A DNA stretch of 64,000 bases, taken from Leptolyngbya sp. PCC 7375. Its GTDB lineage: Bacteria; Cyanobacteriota; Cyanobacteriia; Phormidesmidales; Phormidesmidaceae. Positions 36,550 through 44,490 of this stretch are shown one piece after another. The stretch is taken from positions 4,698,486 through 4,762,485 of the forward strand of contig NZ_JH993797.1 in assembly GCF_000316115.1 (NCBI RefSeq), in the 5' to 3' direction. The translations under genes were made by a program, and so were the position numbers. Every line of letters begins with the position of its first letter. Position 1 is the stretch's first letter. The notes beneath the pieces were generated by a model that had not been told where the DNA came from, ran no database searches, and saw only the letters and a list, made by a program, of their open reading frames with translations.

Positions 36550-36597
36550 TATTTGCCTTCTAGTCAACAACTTTAGTTGTTGACTAGAAGGCAAATA
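36550..36597. terminator. Perfect 23-bp palindrome over the recombinase stop codon
   Basis: Two perfect 23-base arms (36550-36572 and 36575-36597) are separated by only two T. The arm core is TTGCCTTCTAGTCAACAACT. On the minus strand it ends the recombinase gene, whose stop codon lies inside it, and is followed by AAAAAGAGAG rather than a T-run. It could be a terminator, or a site of DNA-level interest given the neighbouring recombinase. Confidence 0.6.
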
Positions 36598-37879
36598 ATA
36601 CCTGAAGTGTCCAGCTGTTGCCTGAACGGATAACCTGTATGTCACGGATGAATTCGCGAAAGAAAAAGCGGCGTTCTGGTTCTGAGAGATCTTCCCAAAA
36701 TTGAGGGATGCTAACCGCTTGAGCGAGTTCCTTAAGATTGACTGGGGGTAATTGGGCCAGTTGCTGAGTCAGTTGGGCAACTTTGGTGCGCACGCTATAG
36801 GCCCGTAAATCAGCTGTTGTCTGGTCTAATATGCCGTCGGTTACTAGCTGAGGCAACTGGTTGAGGATGGCTTCTTGTGTTGAGATTGCAGCCTCTAGCG
36901 CATTTTTAGGACTTTGGTCTGGCGTAGAGAGCTGAGCCACCGCCTTAGGCAGGTCGTGGCAAATAGTCTGAATTGTCTGAGTTAGCAACTCTTCGTAGGG
37001 TAGAGCTTTGCATTTCTCTGGGCAGGTGGTCACCCGCATATAGGTATAGTCTTTAGCGCGCCGAGGTGCACTGACCCGACTCACTGTAAATTTTGCCTGG
37101 CACTGTTGACAGCTAACTAGACCAGCTAAAGAACGCGGCGCACTCGCTGTTTTAGACGGTAAGGCACTATTCCGACGTAGTAGGCGATCGATCTGGGCTG
37201 CTTCGGTGGCATCTAAAAGAGGACGGTGGGTATTGAGGATGATGCCGCCATCACCATAGCGGGTGTGACCTCTATAGATGGGATGTTCTAGCCAGCGTCG
37301 CCCAGTGGAGGCGGATACTCTTTTGCCATATTGCTTCGCGATATGGCGCACTGCGCCTCGCAGAGAACCGTATAACAAAAACTGTTCAAAGAAGGCTTTA
37401 AGTATTGGCGCAGTGGCTCGGTCAATGATGTAGCCTTGCTTGCCACGGCGGTAGCCATAGGGGGCTTTGCCTGGCGGTGGCAGAGCCTTTAGTCGTTTGG
37501 CCGCATGTCCTTGGCGAATGCGGCGTTGGCGTTGATTGGCTTGTACTTGAGCGAGGACTATGGGTAGCTGCGGGTGAGTTGTGCCAGCTGCGGCTGTCTG
37601 ATAGTCCTGTTCTGTGGCAATCACCACCGTTCCTGCCGTTTCGATGAGCGTGAGATTTTCAGCGACCGATGTTAAGGACTCCCCTAATTCATCAAGATGT
37701 CGTATTAGCAGATAGGCCGGTGCCTCAGTTTGGATTTGGGTTAATAGTTCCTGGAGTTGAGGGCGCTGTGGGACAAAGGGAGTGTCTTTGTAGATGCGAT
37801 CAACCTCCCAGCCCCACAGATTGGCATCGACTGGGGGTTCCAGACGAGGATCTGTGTAAAGGTAGGCGACGATTTGCAT
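36584..37879 (-). CDS. Serine recombinase family protein with a degenerate catalytic domain
   Basis: A 431-residue large-serine-recombinase relative of the XisF-like cyanobacterial type. The N-terminal resolvase domain (1-110) starts VAYLYTDPRLEPP where active enzymes have Y-x-R-V-S. It has LDELGES in place of DRLGR, so the nucleophile Ser and key Arg residues are missing. The recombinase domain (about 130-235: PPGKAPYGYRRGKQGYIIDR, HPIYRGHTRYG) and the zinc ribbon (CQQC ... CPEKC near 260-290) are kept, followed by a coiled-coil segment. It may bind DNA without recombining, or have been recruited to another role. The stop is inside the 36550 palindrome. Confidence 0.85.
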   Translation of the reverse strand: MQIVAYLYTDPRLEPPVDANLWGWEVDRIYKDTPFVPQRPQLQELLTQIQTEAPAYLLIRHLDELGESLTSVAENLTLIETAGTVVIATEQDYQTAAAGTTHPQLPIVLAQVQANQRQRRIRQGHAAKRLKALPPPGKAPYGYRRGKQGYIIDRATAPILKAFFEQFLLYGSLRGAVRHIAKQYGKRVSASTGRRWLEHPIYRGHTRYGDGGIILNTHRPLLDATEAAQIDRLLRRNSALPSKTASAPRSLAGLVSCQQCQAKFTVSRVSAPRRAKDYTYMRVTTCPEKCKALPYEELLTQTIQTICHDLPKAVAQLSTPDQSPKNALEAAISTQEAILNQLPQLVTDGILDQTTADLRAYSVRTKVAQLTQQLAQLPPVNLKELAQAVSIPQFWEDLSEPERRFFFREFIRDIQVIRSGNSWTLQVLFAF

Positions 37880-38047
37880 AGGAAATAATCAGAAATCATT
37901 GGGCTGTCAGCCCACCGTTAAGAAGCTTGCGCTCAACCTATAGCTTTTGGTCTGTTCTACGCTAGAAACCCTGATTATTCTTTAGATTTTCCATAGCTAA
38001 AAGCGGGTGCGTTACACTCCAATGGTGCGAGCTGGTGTTGTGAAACC

Positions 38048-38854
38048 ATGGATAAATCGTCTTATAAACTATTGTCCAAACTAGTCTCTATAGCATTACT
38101 CCTGGCTTTGGTTAGTTGCGGACGCGCAGAGCAGACGACTGCGCCTACCAATGGGGCTGATGATACATCTACAGCAACTAATCAAGAGGCTTCATCTGCT
38201 GCCGAGTCGACCGAGGGTGAAGCGGCTGAAACAGTGCCTGTGACACCACCGGTTGCTTCGTCTAACGAGGCTGCTGCGCCACCTGCTGCTTCTCCGGTAG
38301 CTCTAGCTAAACAGGACTGCGGTCAATTGGCTACCCAGCAGGAGATGAATCAGTGCGCGGCTGAAAATTATGCCGTTTCTGATAAGGCGCTCAATGATGT
38401 CTATCAGGAGGTGAAGCAAGGTCTGAATGAGGCTTCAAAAGATTTGCTGACTAGAGCTGAAGAACGTTGGCTTGTCTTCCGTGACGCCGAGTGCACGTTT
38501 GAGAGTGATCGTTTTGCAGGTGGTTCAATCGCGCCTCTGATTCAAGCTAGCTGTATGGAGCAAATAACGGATAATCGTATTGCTGAACTGCGACAGACGA
38601 TTATTGCCGAGACTGATTTTGCGGCAGCCGATGCCGAGCTTAATCAGGTTTATCAGGCTGTTCAGGCTTTAGCCGATGGTGATGCAGGGGAGGCGTTGAC
38701 GGATGTTCAGCTTTCTTGGCTGGATTATCGTGATGCCCACTGTGAGTATGAGGCTAATTTGCCATCAGCTGGAGATGTTAAGGCTTGTCTGGCGGCAGTC
38801 ACCGAGACCCGCGTATGGCAGCTAGAGGCGCTGCAAGCAGAGTGGTCGTTGTAA
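38048..38854 (+). CDS. LprI-like lipoprotein with two DUF1311 repeats
   Basis: A 268-residue lipoprotein. It has signal peptide SIALLLALVSCG with lipobox LVSC, then a Thr/Ala/Glu-rich disordered linker to about residue 92. Two LprI/DUF1311 domains follow. The first (about 95-180) has CGQLATQQEMNQCAAENY and ERWLVFRDAECTFES. The second (about 190-268) is shorter, with LSWLDYRDAHCEYEA. In mycobacteria LprI inhibits host lysozyme; in free-living bacteria the role is unclear. The conserved Cys pairs suggest periplasmic disulfides. Next in the same direction is an alpha/beta hydrolase after 40 bases. Confidence 0.85.
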   Translation: MDKSSYKLLSKLVSIALLLALVSCGRAEQTTAPTNGADDTSTATNQEASSAAESTEGEAAETVPVTPPVASSNEAAAPPAASPVALAKQDCGQLATQQEMNQCAAENYAVSDKALNDVYQEVKQGLNEASKDLLTRAEERWLVFRDAECTFESDRFAGGSIAPLIQASCMEQITDNRIAELRQTIIAETDFAAADAELNQVYQAVQALADGDAGEALTDVQLSWLDYRDAHCEYEANLPSAGDVKACLAAVTETRVWQLEALQAEWSL

Positions 38855-38894
38855 TAGTCAAGCTCATTGGAGTTTCTGAGTAATGCTGTTGTAA

Positions 38895-39791
38895 ATGATG
38901 GTTTATAAAGGTCTACTGGCACTGGCCTTAGCTGCCAGTATTTATGGTACATCTTGTGTTGGGTTGTACTTTTATCAAACGAAGCTGATCTTTTCGCCCA
39001 CATCTGTACTAACCCAAACGCCAGCAGATGAACAGTTAACTTACGAAGAAGTTTGGATTAGCCCAGCAGGAAAACCTTCTCCTGGTAAAGGGTTACATGG
39101 TTGGTGGCTACCTGGTTTGCCAGGAACGTTGTCTGCACGCGCACTGACGTTGCTGTATCTCCATGGCAATAGCGAGAATATTGGTGCAAATTTAGGGCTA
39201 GCCCATCGCTATCAGTTGATGGGGTTTAACGTGCTCATGGTGGACTATCGGGGGTATGGTCTCAGTCCTGGCCCCTTTCCCAATGAAGATCGGGTATATG
39301 AGGATGCGATCGCAGCCTATCGCTATCTCACAGAAACTCGGCAGATCTCGAACCAGCAGCTGTGGCTATTTGGCCATTCCTTGGGAGGAGCCATTGCCAT
39401 TGAACTGTCGACCCACCGCCCGGCGGCGGGGCTGATTGTGCAAAGTACTTTTAGCTCAATGCTACAGGCCATCCAATTAACTGGGCAATATGACTGGGTG
39501 CCGGTGAATTGGATTTTGACCCAGCGGTTTGATTCTCTTGCTAAAGTGCCCCATCTGCAGCTACCGGTTTTCTATATCCATGGATTAGAAGACGATACAA
39601 CTGCAGCCGCGATGTCAGAGCAACTCTATGCTGCATCACCCTCCCCCAAGTCACTGTGGCTAGTTCCCGAAGCAGGGCATAACGATGTGGCAAGTACGGC
39701 TGGGCCGGACTACTTTACGCGGGTTGAAACGTTTGTTCAGCAAACGCAACCCGTTGTGGCTATTCAAGCCCCCGCGTCTCCCGTAGAATAG
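38895..39791 (+). CDS. Membrane-anchored alpha/beta hydrolase (ABHD13/17-like)
   Basis: A 298-residue hydrolase with an N-terminal membrane anchor (about 5-27) and an alpha/beta core. Features are LLYLHGNSENIG (oxyanion-hole His-Gly), MVDYRGYGLSPG, the nucleophile elbow GHSLGG, a late Asp in YIHGLEDDTTA, and the catalytic His in PEAGHNDV. This layout matches bacterial relatives of ABHD13/ABHD17 thioesterases and serine esterases. The active site would face the periplasm or lumen. It follows the LprI-like gene by 40 bases, probably in one transcript, and precedes ccmK3 by 55 bases. Confidence 0.9.
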   Translation: MMVYKGLLALALAASIYGTSCVGLYFYQTKLIFSPTSVLTQTPADEQLTYEEVWISPAGKPSPGKGLHGWWLPGLPGTLSARALTLLYLHGNSENIGANLGLAHRYQLMGFNVLMVDYRGYGLSPGPFPNEDRVYEDAIAAYRYLTETRQISNQQLWLFGHSLGGAIAIELSTHRPAAGLIVQSTFSSMLQAIQLTGQYDWVPVNWILTQRFDSLAKVPHLQLPVFYIHGLEDDTTAAAMSEQLYAASPSPKSLWLVPEAGHNDVASTAGPDYFTRVETFVQQTQPVVAIQAPASPVE

Positions 39792-39846
39792 ACGTTGGAG
39801 TTATAAAATCAAAGCCAATCTAGGCTCGTAGTTAAGGAGAGCGACA

Positions 39847-40188
39847 ATGCCTGAGGCAGTAGGATCGTTAGAAACAAAGGGATTTCCCCCTGTATTAGCC
39901 GCAGCAGATGCGATGGTGAAAGCAGGACGAGTCACATTGGTGAATTACATTCGGGCAGGTAGTGCACGGTTCTGCATCAATATTCGTGGTGATGTATCCG
40001 AAGTCAAAGCGGCTATGGCGGCTGGGGTGGAAGCTGCGGAAAATGCTCCCGGTGGAGTCCTAGAAACTTGGGTGATTATTCCTCGTCCCCACGAGAACGT
40101 GGTAGCTGTTTTGCCGATTGACTTTAGCGAAGATGTGCAGCGCTTCCGTAATGCGGTAGAGCAACCTATTCTGCCAGGACGACGTTAA
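39847..40188 (+). CDS. ccmK3: Carboxysome shell protein CcmK3 type (BMC domain)
   Basis: A 113-residue single-BMC-domain protein. The start MPEAVGSLETKGFPPVLAAA, the pore-region sequence YIRAGSARFCINIRGDV and the end VVAVLPIDFSEDV match CcmK3 rather than CcmK1/2 (KIGSGR pore) or CcmK4. CcmK3 does not form its own hexamer in known systems but joins CcmK4 in mixed hexamers in the beta-carboxysome shell. In most cyanobacteria ccmK3 and ccmK4 lie side by side. Here the next gene is unrelated and runs the other way, so ccmK4 must be elsewhere or absent. Good ribosome-binding site (AAGGAGAG). A hairpin terminator follows. Confidence 0.88.
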   Translation: MPEAVGSLETKGFPPVLAAADAMVKAGRVTLVNYIRAGSARFCINIRGDVSEVKAAMAAGVEAAENAPGGVLETWVIIPRPHENVVAVLPIDFSEDVQRFRNAVEQPILPGRR

Positions 40189-40214
40189 GGATTGAGTCGT
40201 GAGATTTGAGTGTT

Positions 40215-40256
40215 GAGTGTTGAATTATTGAAATTGAATTCGACACTCTATTTTTA
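40215..40256 (+). terminator. Terminator after ccmK3
   Basis: GAGTGTTGAATT (40215-40226) pairs with AATTCGACACTC (40237-40248), 11 of 12 with one G-T pair, followed by TATTTTTA. It lies 27 bases after the stop. Confidence 0.7.
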
Positions 40257-40266
40257 GGTGTTTACT

Positions 40267-40833
40267 TCACTCTGGGGTGTGGGCTGTCGCTTCTGGCTCC
40301 AGCATGCAAACGGCGTATCCTTTTGACGTAGATGCGATCGCACTATCATTGCCTCGACCTGTTAGTTGGGCCGCTAAATTGAGTGCCTCACCAGCTGCCA
40401 ATCCTGGCCGATAGACACTATAAAATTGGTCGTCATAATGTACAGCCACCATGGGGTCGGCCAGGTCAGGGACTTGTATATAGCCCTGGTTGTATTGTTT
40501 TGCGTCTCCCAGTATCAGGCATGTGGCTGGCCCACACGTTGGCCAGCGTCGCCCATCCTTTCGAGGGCCTTTGAAAACTTGGGCCTCTAGTTCCAATGCC
40601 CACATGATGTAGCTATCTTTGCTCTGTTTGGTTAATGCCAGCACTTCTCCATTTCGAGCCAGTTTGTCCAATGCCTTCATGGCAGCCTCTGCGTCTTCAA
40701 ACCGGCGAAACCGGCTGTAGTATTGACCACTTACTTTGACGGCAGGCAACTTTTCATCAATATCTGGCACCTTAATTTGGCACGTGCTGTATTGGCCCTT
40801 ATAGGTCAGTAGTTTACAGGCAGCAACAGGCAT
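40267..40833 (-). CDS. Hypothetical protein with two repeated domains (188 aa)
   Basis: An unrecognised 188-residue soluble protein. It consists of two related halves: residues about 20-82 (KVPDIDEKLPAVKVSGQYYS ... SYIMWALELEA) and 118-182 (QVPDLADPMVAVHYDDQFYS ... GYAVCMLEPEA). Each has VPD, QxYS and a closing strand, so a small alpha/beta domain is duplicated. Four Cys occur in spread positions. It is convergent with ccmK3 across the terminator. No function can be given. Confidence 0.65.
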   Translation of the reverse strand: MPVAACKLLTYKGQYSTCQIKVPDIDEKLPAVKVSGQYYSRFRRFEDAEAAMKALDKLARNGEVLALTKQSKDSYIMWALELEAQVFKGPRKDGRRWPTCGPATCLILGDAKQYNQGYIQVPDLADPMVAVHYDDQFYSVYRPGLAAGEALNLAAQLTGRGNDSAIASTSKGYAVCMLEPEATAHTPE

Positions 40834-41064
40834 CGGGAACTCACAGAGATTTATCGTCTGGCGCTGCTTACATGGTGAGATGAATCAATCTGTCGAGTAC
40901 GGACAGGCAAGGACAGATTGTTCCTTTTATAAGCTTGGCAACAGCGTAAGTCAAATTCTAAAGGCTGAACATCTGAGCCTGCACCTCCTAAGTGGCCGAC
41001 TTTCGTGGGCACGATTGCTGAAAAGCAGTGATACAGTAACTATTACGTTGAGTAGAGATAAAAG

Positions 41065-43113
41065 ATGCAGGCCCTCGCGGATACGCCCACTACATTTCCA
41101 CTGATGGCCGTCGTTGGCCAGGATGCAATTAAGTTAGCGTTACTATTGGCTGCGGTGGATCCTGGGTTAGGCGGTGTGGTCATTGCTGGTCGTCGCGGCA
41201 CAGCTAAGTCTGTGTTGGCTAGAGGGTTGCACCAGCTGCTGCCCCCGATTGAGATCATTGATGGGTCCTATGCCAATGCTGATCCGACCAATATGCGTGA
41301 GTGGGACGATGCTACCGTTGAGCGTTTTGGCGATCGCGAGGATCCTAAGGATCTAGATGATTTGCCAACCAAAGTTATTCCGGCTCCCTTTATTCAGATC
41401 CCCTTAGGGGTAACCGAGGATCGGTTGCTAGGTTCTGTGGATGTGGCAAAATCCATTCAAACCGGTGAATCGGTCTTTCAGCCAGGCTTATTAGCTGAAG
41501 CCAATCGCGGCGTTCTCTACGTTGATGAAGTCAATCTGCTGGACGATCAGATTTCGAACCTGCTGCTGGGGACGTTAACGGAAGGGCGTAACCAGATTGA
41601 GCGTGAGGGTATTAGTTTTCAGCATCCCTGTAAGCCATTATTGGTGGCGACCTATAACCCGGAAGAGGGGGTGTTGAGGCAGCATTTGTTGGACCGGATT
41701 GCGATCGCACTCTCCGCCGACCGGGCGCTGACCATGGAAGAGCGAGTGGACGCCACCGATCAGGCAACTAACTACGCTGATGATCCAGAAGGCTTTTTGG
41801 CTGGGTATATCGAAGAAATTGACAACCTTAAAACCCAGATCATCTTGGCCCGCGAGTGGCTTAAGGATGTTGTCATTACTCCCGACCAGGTTCAGTATCT
41901 GGTGACAGAAGCCATTCGCGGTGGTGTAGAAGGCCATCGTGCTGAACTTTTTGCTGTGCGGGTGGCTAAGGCCAGTGCTGCGTTAGACGGTCGCACTGAA
42001 ATCAATGCGGATGATCTACGTCGTGCGGTGGAACTAGTGATTATCCCCCGGGCCATGAACATGGATCAGCCGCCACCGGAAGATGAGCAGCCCCCACCGC
42101 CCCCACCGCCAGAAAATCAGCAAGAAGACGATCAAGACGAGTCCCAAGAGGATGAGGACGAGGATGATAACGACGACGATGAACCTGATGAGGAACAAGA
42201 AGAGTCTCCTCCGAGTATTCCAGAAGAGTTTTTATTCGACCCTGAGGGTGTTGTTCTAGACCCATCTCTCCTGTTGTTTGCTGAATCCATGAGTAGACAA
42301 GGCAGCTCGGGTAAACAGAGTCTTGTGATCTCTGAAGATCGAGGTCGCTATATTAAGCCGATTTTGCCCCAGGGACCTGTACGGCGCATTGCGGTTGATG
42401 CCACGTTGCGAGCGGCTGCCCCTTATCAAAAGGCACGTCGTGCCCGTCAACCTGAGCGCAAGGTGATTGTTGAACAGGGTGATATTCGAGCGAAGCGATT
42501 GGCTCGTAAGGCGGGTTCGCTAATCATTTTTGTTGTGGATGCCTCTGGCTCTATGGCGCTAAATCGTATGCAGTCGGCAAAGGGAGCTGTTCTGAGTCTG
42601 CTGACAGATGCGTACCAAAACCGCGACCAGGTAGCTCTGATTCCGTTTCGAGGAGAACAGGCAGACGTGTTGTTGCCACCGACTCGTTCGATCACCTCTG
42701 CCCGCCGTCGATTAGAGACAATGCCCTGTGGTGGTGGTTCTCCCCTGGCCCATGGCCTCAGTCAGGCCGTGCGCGTGGGCACCAATGCACAGCAATCTGG
42801 TGATACGGGCAATGTGGTGATTATCGCAATTACTGATGGTCGCGGTAATGTGCCCCTGGCTCGTTCTTTAGGAGAACCCATGGAAGAGGGCGAGAAGCCG
42901 GACATTAAAGCAGAACTGCTGGATATCGCTGGCCGTATTCGCATGACGGGTTTCCAGTTATTGATTATCGATACCGAACGCAAGTTTGTTTCTACCGGGT
43001 TTGGTAAGGAACTGGCAAAGACAGCGGGCGGTAAGTATTATCAGCTACCTAAGGCAACGGATAAAGCTATTGCCAATATGGCCCGTGGAGCACTGGCAGA
43101 TTTGCAGTCATAA
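41065..43113 (+). CDS. chlD: Magnesium chelatase ATPase subunit D
   Basis: A 682-residue subunit of the Mg-protoporphyrin chelatase (ChlHID), first committed step of chlorophyll synthesis. The AAA+ domain (1-330) has the Walker A-like GRRGTAKSVL and VLYVDEVNLLDD. A Pro-rich then very acidic linker (about 333-385: PPPEDEQPPPPPPP, DEDEDDNDDDEPDEEQ) follows. The C-terminal von Willebrand A domain has the MIDAS motif DASGSM near 492. Length is typical for cyanobacterial ChlD. Starts at ATG 41065; no strong ribosome-binding site. A terminator-like hairpin follows. Confidence 0.97.
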   Translation: MQALADTPTTFPLMAVVGQDAIKLALLLAAVDPGLGGVVIAGRRGTAKSVLARGLHQLLPPIEIIDGSYANADPTNMREWDDATVERFGDREDPKDLDDLPTKVIPAPFIQIPLGVTEDRLLGSVDVAKSIQTGESVFQPGLLAEANRGVLYVDEVNLLDDQISNLLLGTLTEGRNQIEREGISFQHPCKPLLVATYNPEEGVLRQHLLDRIAIALSADRALTMEERVDATDQATNYADDPEGFLAGYIEEIDNLKTQIILAREWLKDVVITPDQVQYLVTEAIRGGVEGHRAELFAVRVAKASAALDGRTEINADDLRRAVELVIIPRAMNMDQPPPEDEQPPPPPPPENQQEDDQDESQEDEDEDDNDDDEPDEEQEESPPSIPEEFLFDPEGVVLDPSLLLFAESMSRQGSSGKQSLVISEDRGRYIKPILPQGPVRRIAVDATLRAAAPYQKARRARQPERKVIVEQGDIRAKRLARKAGSLIIFVVDASGSMALNRMQSAKGAVLSLLTDAYQNRDQVALIPFRGEQADVLLPPTRSITSARRRLETMPCGGGSPLAHGLSQAVRVGTNAQQSGDTGNVVIIAITDGRGNVPLARSLGEPMEEGEKPDIKAELLDIAGRIRMTGFQLLIIDTERKFVSTGFGKELAKTAGGKYYQLPKATDKAIANMARGALADLQS

Positions 43114-43158
43114 GACTTAGCAGGAAAAAGGTAGAGCAGTATCTATTCAACTCAAAGC

Positions 43159-43197
43159 AAAACACTATCATTCGTCATCGACGCTTTCAGTGTTTTT
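43159..43197 (+). terminator. Probable terminator after chlD
   Basis: AAAACACT (43159-43166) pairs with AGTGTTTT (43189-43196), with more T following. The 22-base loop is long, which lowers confidence. Confidence 0.5.
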
Positions 43198-43333
43198 TGT
43201 CTTGGGGCATCGTTTTTGATGCGTCGGCTTCAGACTTGAGAATGAACTGAAGCTCACCAGGAACAACATTACAGTCGATAAAATCAAACGGCCTGTCAAT
43301 ACCAGCTGCCTGATCTGCCGTAAACTTTGTCAA
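43187..43333 (-). CDS. Weak short frame in the gap after chlD (48 aa)
   Basis: From TTG 43333 a frame of 48 residues (TKFTADQAAGIDRPFDFI, then DCNVVPGELQFILKSEAD) has a protein-like composition in an otherwise empty gap of 277 bases. Its stop overlaps the terminator arm of chlD. It might be a decayed gene end rather than a real gene. There is no recognisable family. Confidence 0.22.
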   Translation of the reverse strand: MTKFTADQAAGIDRPFDFIDCNVVPGELQFILKSEADASKTMPQDKKH

Positions 43334-43390
43334 AGACTAAACACAGGCTACGGTGTCATGATGGCGTAAACATGCACGTTAGATATTTGG

Positions 43391-43874
43391 CTACTGCTCA
43401 GCTGCGACTTTAAGGAAACCAGTAAATGCCATCAGCTCTGCACGGACTTGCCCAAATACAGGCTCTACCATATCCATAGCTTGGGCAATGCGATTATCCT
43501 TTAGTTCAAAAGGATAACTATGACGTACAAGATGTCTGAAACCGCGAAAGTCATCTAACGTTTCGTGGCTTTCACTAGAGATGACTGTAGGTCGTTTGCC
43601 AGTGACTTCAGTAGCTATTGGAACAAGCAAGCAGTACCTGATGCCAGTTATTCCCTTGTGGTCTCACCTCATCAACTTCACGAGCAATTAAGTCAAAGAT
43701 AGCTTCTAATCCGTTATAAGCACCCTGTAAACTCAAAGCAACGCTATCTAAAAAGAACTCGTTTCCAGAGTTATGAAAATCTTGCCACGCATTGAAGGCA
43801 CGTTGTGTAGCGAGGTCTATTTTGTTCAGCTCATCAATCATTCTGTTGGAGAGGTAGATAAACCGCTCGTTCAT
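43391..43874 (-). pseudogene. hepT: HepT-like HEPN toxin, frameshifted by a 4-bp duplication
   Basis: Two overlapping frames together make one HepT-type HEPN ribonuclease. Residues 1-about 80 come from 43874 (ERFIYLSNRMIDELNKIDLA, ending GNNWHQVLLA). The rest comes from the second frame (LVPIATEVTGKRPTVIS, then FRGFRHLVRHSYPF), which carries the active-site R-x4-H-x-Y motif. At 43624-43631 the four bases CAAG occur twice (minus strand CTTG twice). Deleting one copy gives WHQVLLVPIATEV and a 159-residue intact toxin. As it stands the toxin ends before its catalytic motif. It overlaps the MNT antitoxin gene by four bases. Confidence 0.87.
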
Positions 43875-44242
43875 ACATCAATGCCCTGTTCTTCAATCCT
43901 TTTTCGTAATCGTTCAGAACAAAGCGAAAGATCTACCAAATCCACTCGAAAATCAGGATCGTACTCATCAACAGCCAAAATTGCCTTGAAAAATTTATCA
44001 ACCGGAATATCCCAAGCTGCCAGATCTATATCTGACTCTACTGAAAAATAGTTAATCTTAACAGCTGAGCCAAATACCTGAATCCGGTTTGCTCCAAAGT
44101 CTTGACGGAGCAGCTCTGCTAACTCGGGAATCAATTTCCATGCTTTGTCCCAATGGGCCTGTAGCTCTGGTGTAATAGCCCGCTTGGGTAATGAATATTT
44201 TTTCCACTCTTCTGGGCTTAGCTCCAATGCCGTTTTAGCCAT
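43871..44242 (-). CDS. mntA: MNT-type minimal nucleotidyltransferase antitoxin
   Basis: A 123-residue nucleotidyltransferase that in MNT-HEPN modules neutralises HepT, in studied cases by AMPylating the Tyr of its R-x4-H-x-Y motif. The core is IQVFGSAVKINYFSVESDID, with GS and the Asp pair DID. The spacing is GS-x11-DxD, one residue longer than the usual GS-x10-DxD, and the loop lacks the common Arg-Gly. The frame is intact, while its partner toxin is frameshifted. The ATGA overlap with hepT shows translational coupling. Confidence 0.85.
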   Translation of the reverse strand: MAKTALELSPEEWKKYSLPKRAITPELQAHWDKAWKLIPELAELLRQDFGANRIQVFGSAVKINYFSVESDIDLAAWDIPVDKFFKAILAVDEYDPDFRVDLVDLSLCSERLRKRIEEQGIDV

Positions 44243-44310
44243 CGGTAAGCAGCTCTAAAGGATTGTTACTATATTTTAGCATTGAGCAATTATCCTGATT
44301 TCCAGGAAGT

Positions 44311-44460
44311 GTAGGGTGCTGTAAGCGAAGCGTAACGTACCGTCTTCAAGAATGCCACTCCACCTTTGGGCACTCTAGCGTGAATAATCACCATTGCTCT
44401 CAAGATGCCAAATTATCGACGTCCCTACATTGCTGGGGGCATACTTTATTACCCAAGTAA
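44311..44460 (+). repeat. Duplicated REP plus 5' remnant of a RAYT transposase
   Basis: These 150 bases are about 90% identical to 45316-45466. Each begins with the REP-like GTAGGGTGCTGT and ends inside the first codons of a REP-associated tyrosine transposase (MPNYRRPYIAGG, starting at 44405 here). After CAAGTAA this copy breaks off into another REP-like sequence (GTAGGGTGTGCAATGCCCCC) that abuts the end of the DUF5615 gene. It is a fragment only. Confidence 0.8.
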
Positions 44461-44490
44461 TCGTAGGGTGTGCAATGCCCCCTTACCCGG

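Noticed and set aside
42041..42265. Minus-strand frames inside chlD around the Pro/acidic linker
   Set aside because: They are antisense shadows of a biased coding sequence; chlD itself is full length and recognisable.
43391..43630. Separate 79-residue gene
   Set aside because: It is the C-terminal part of the HepT toxin in the shifted frame, not an independent gene.
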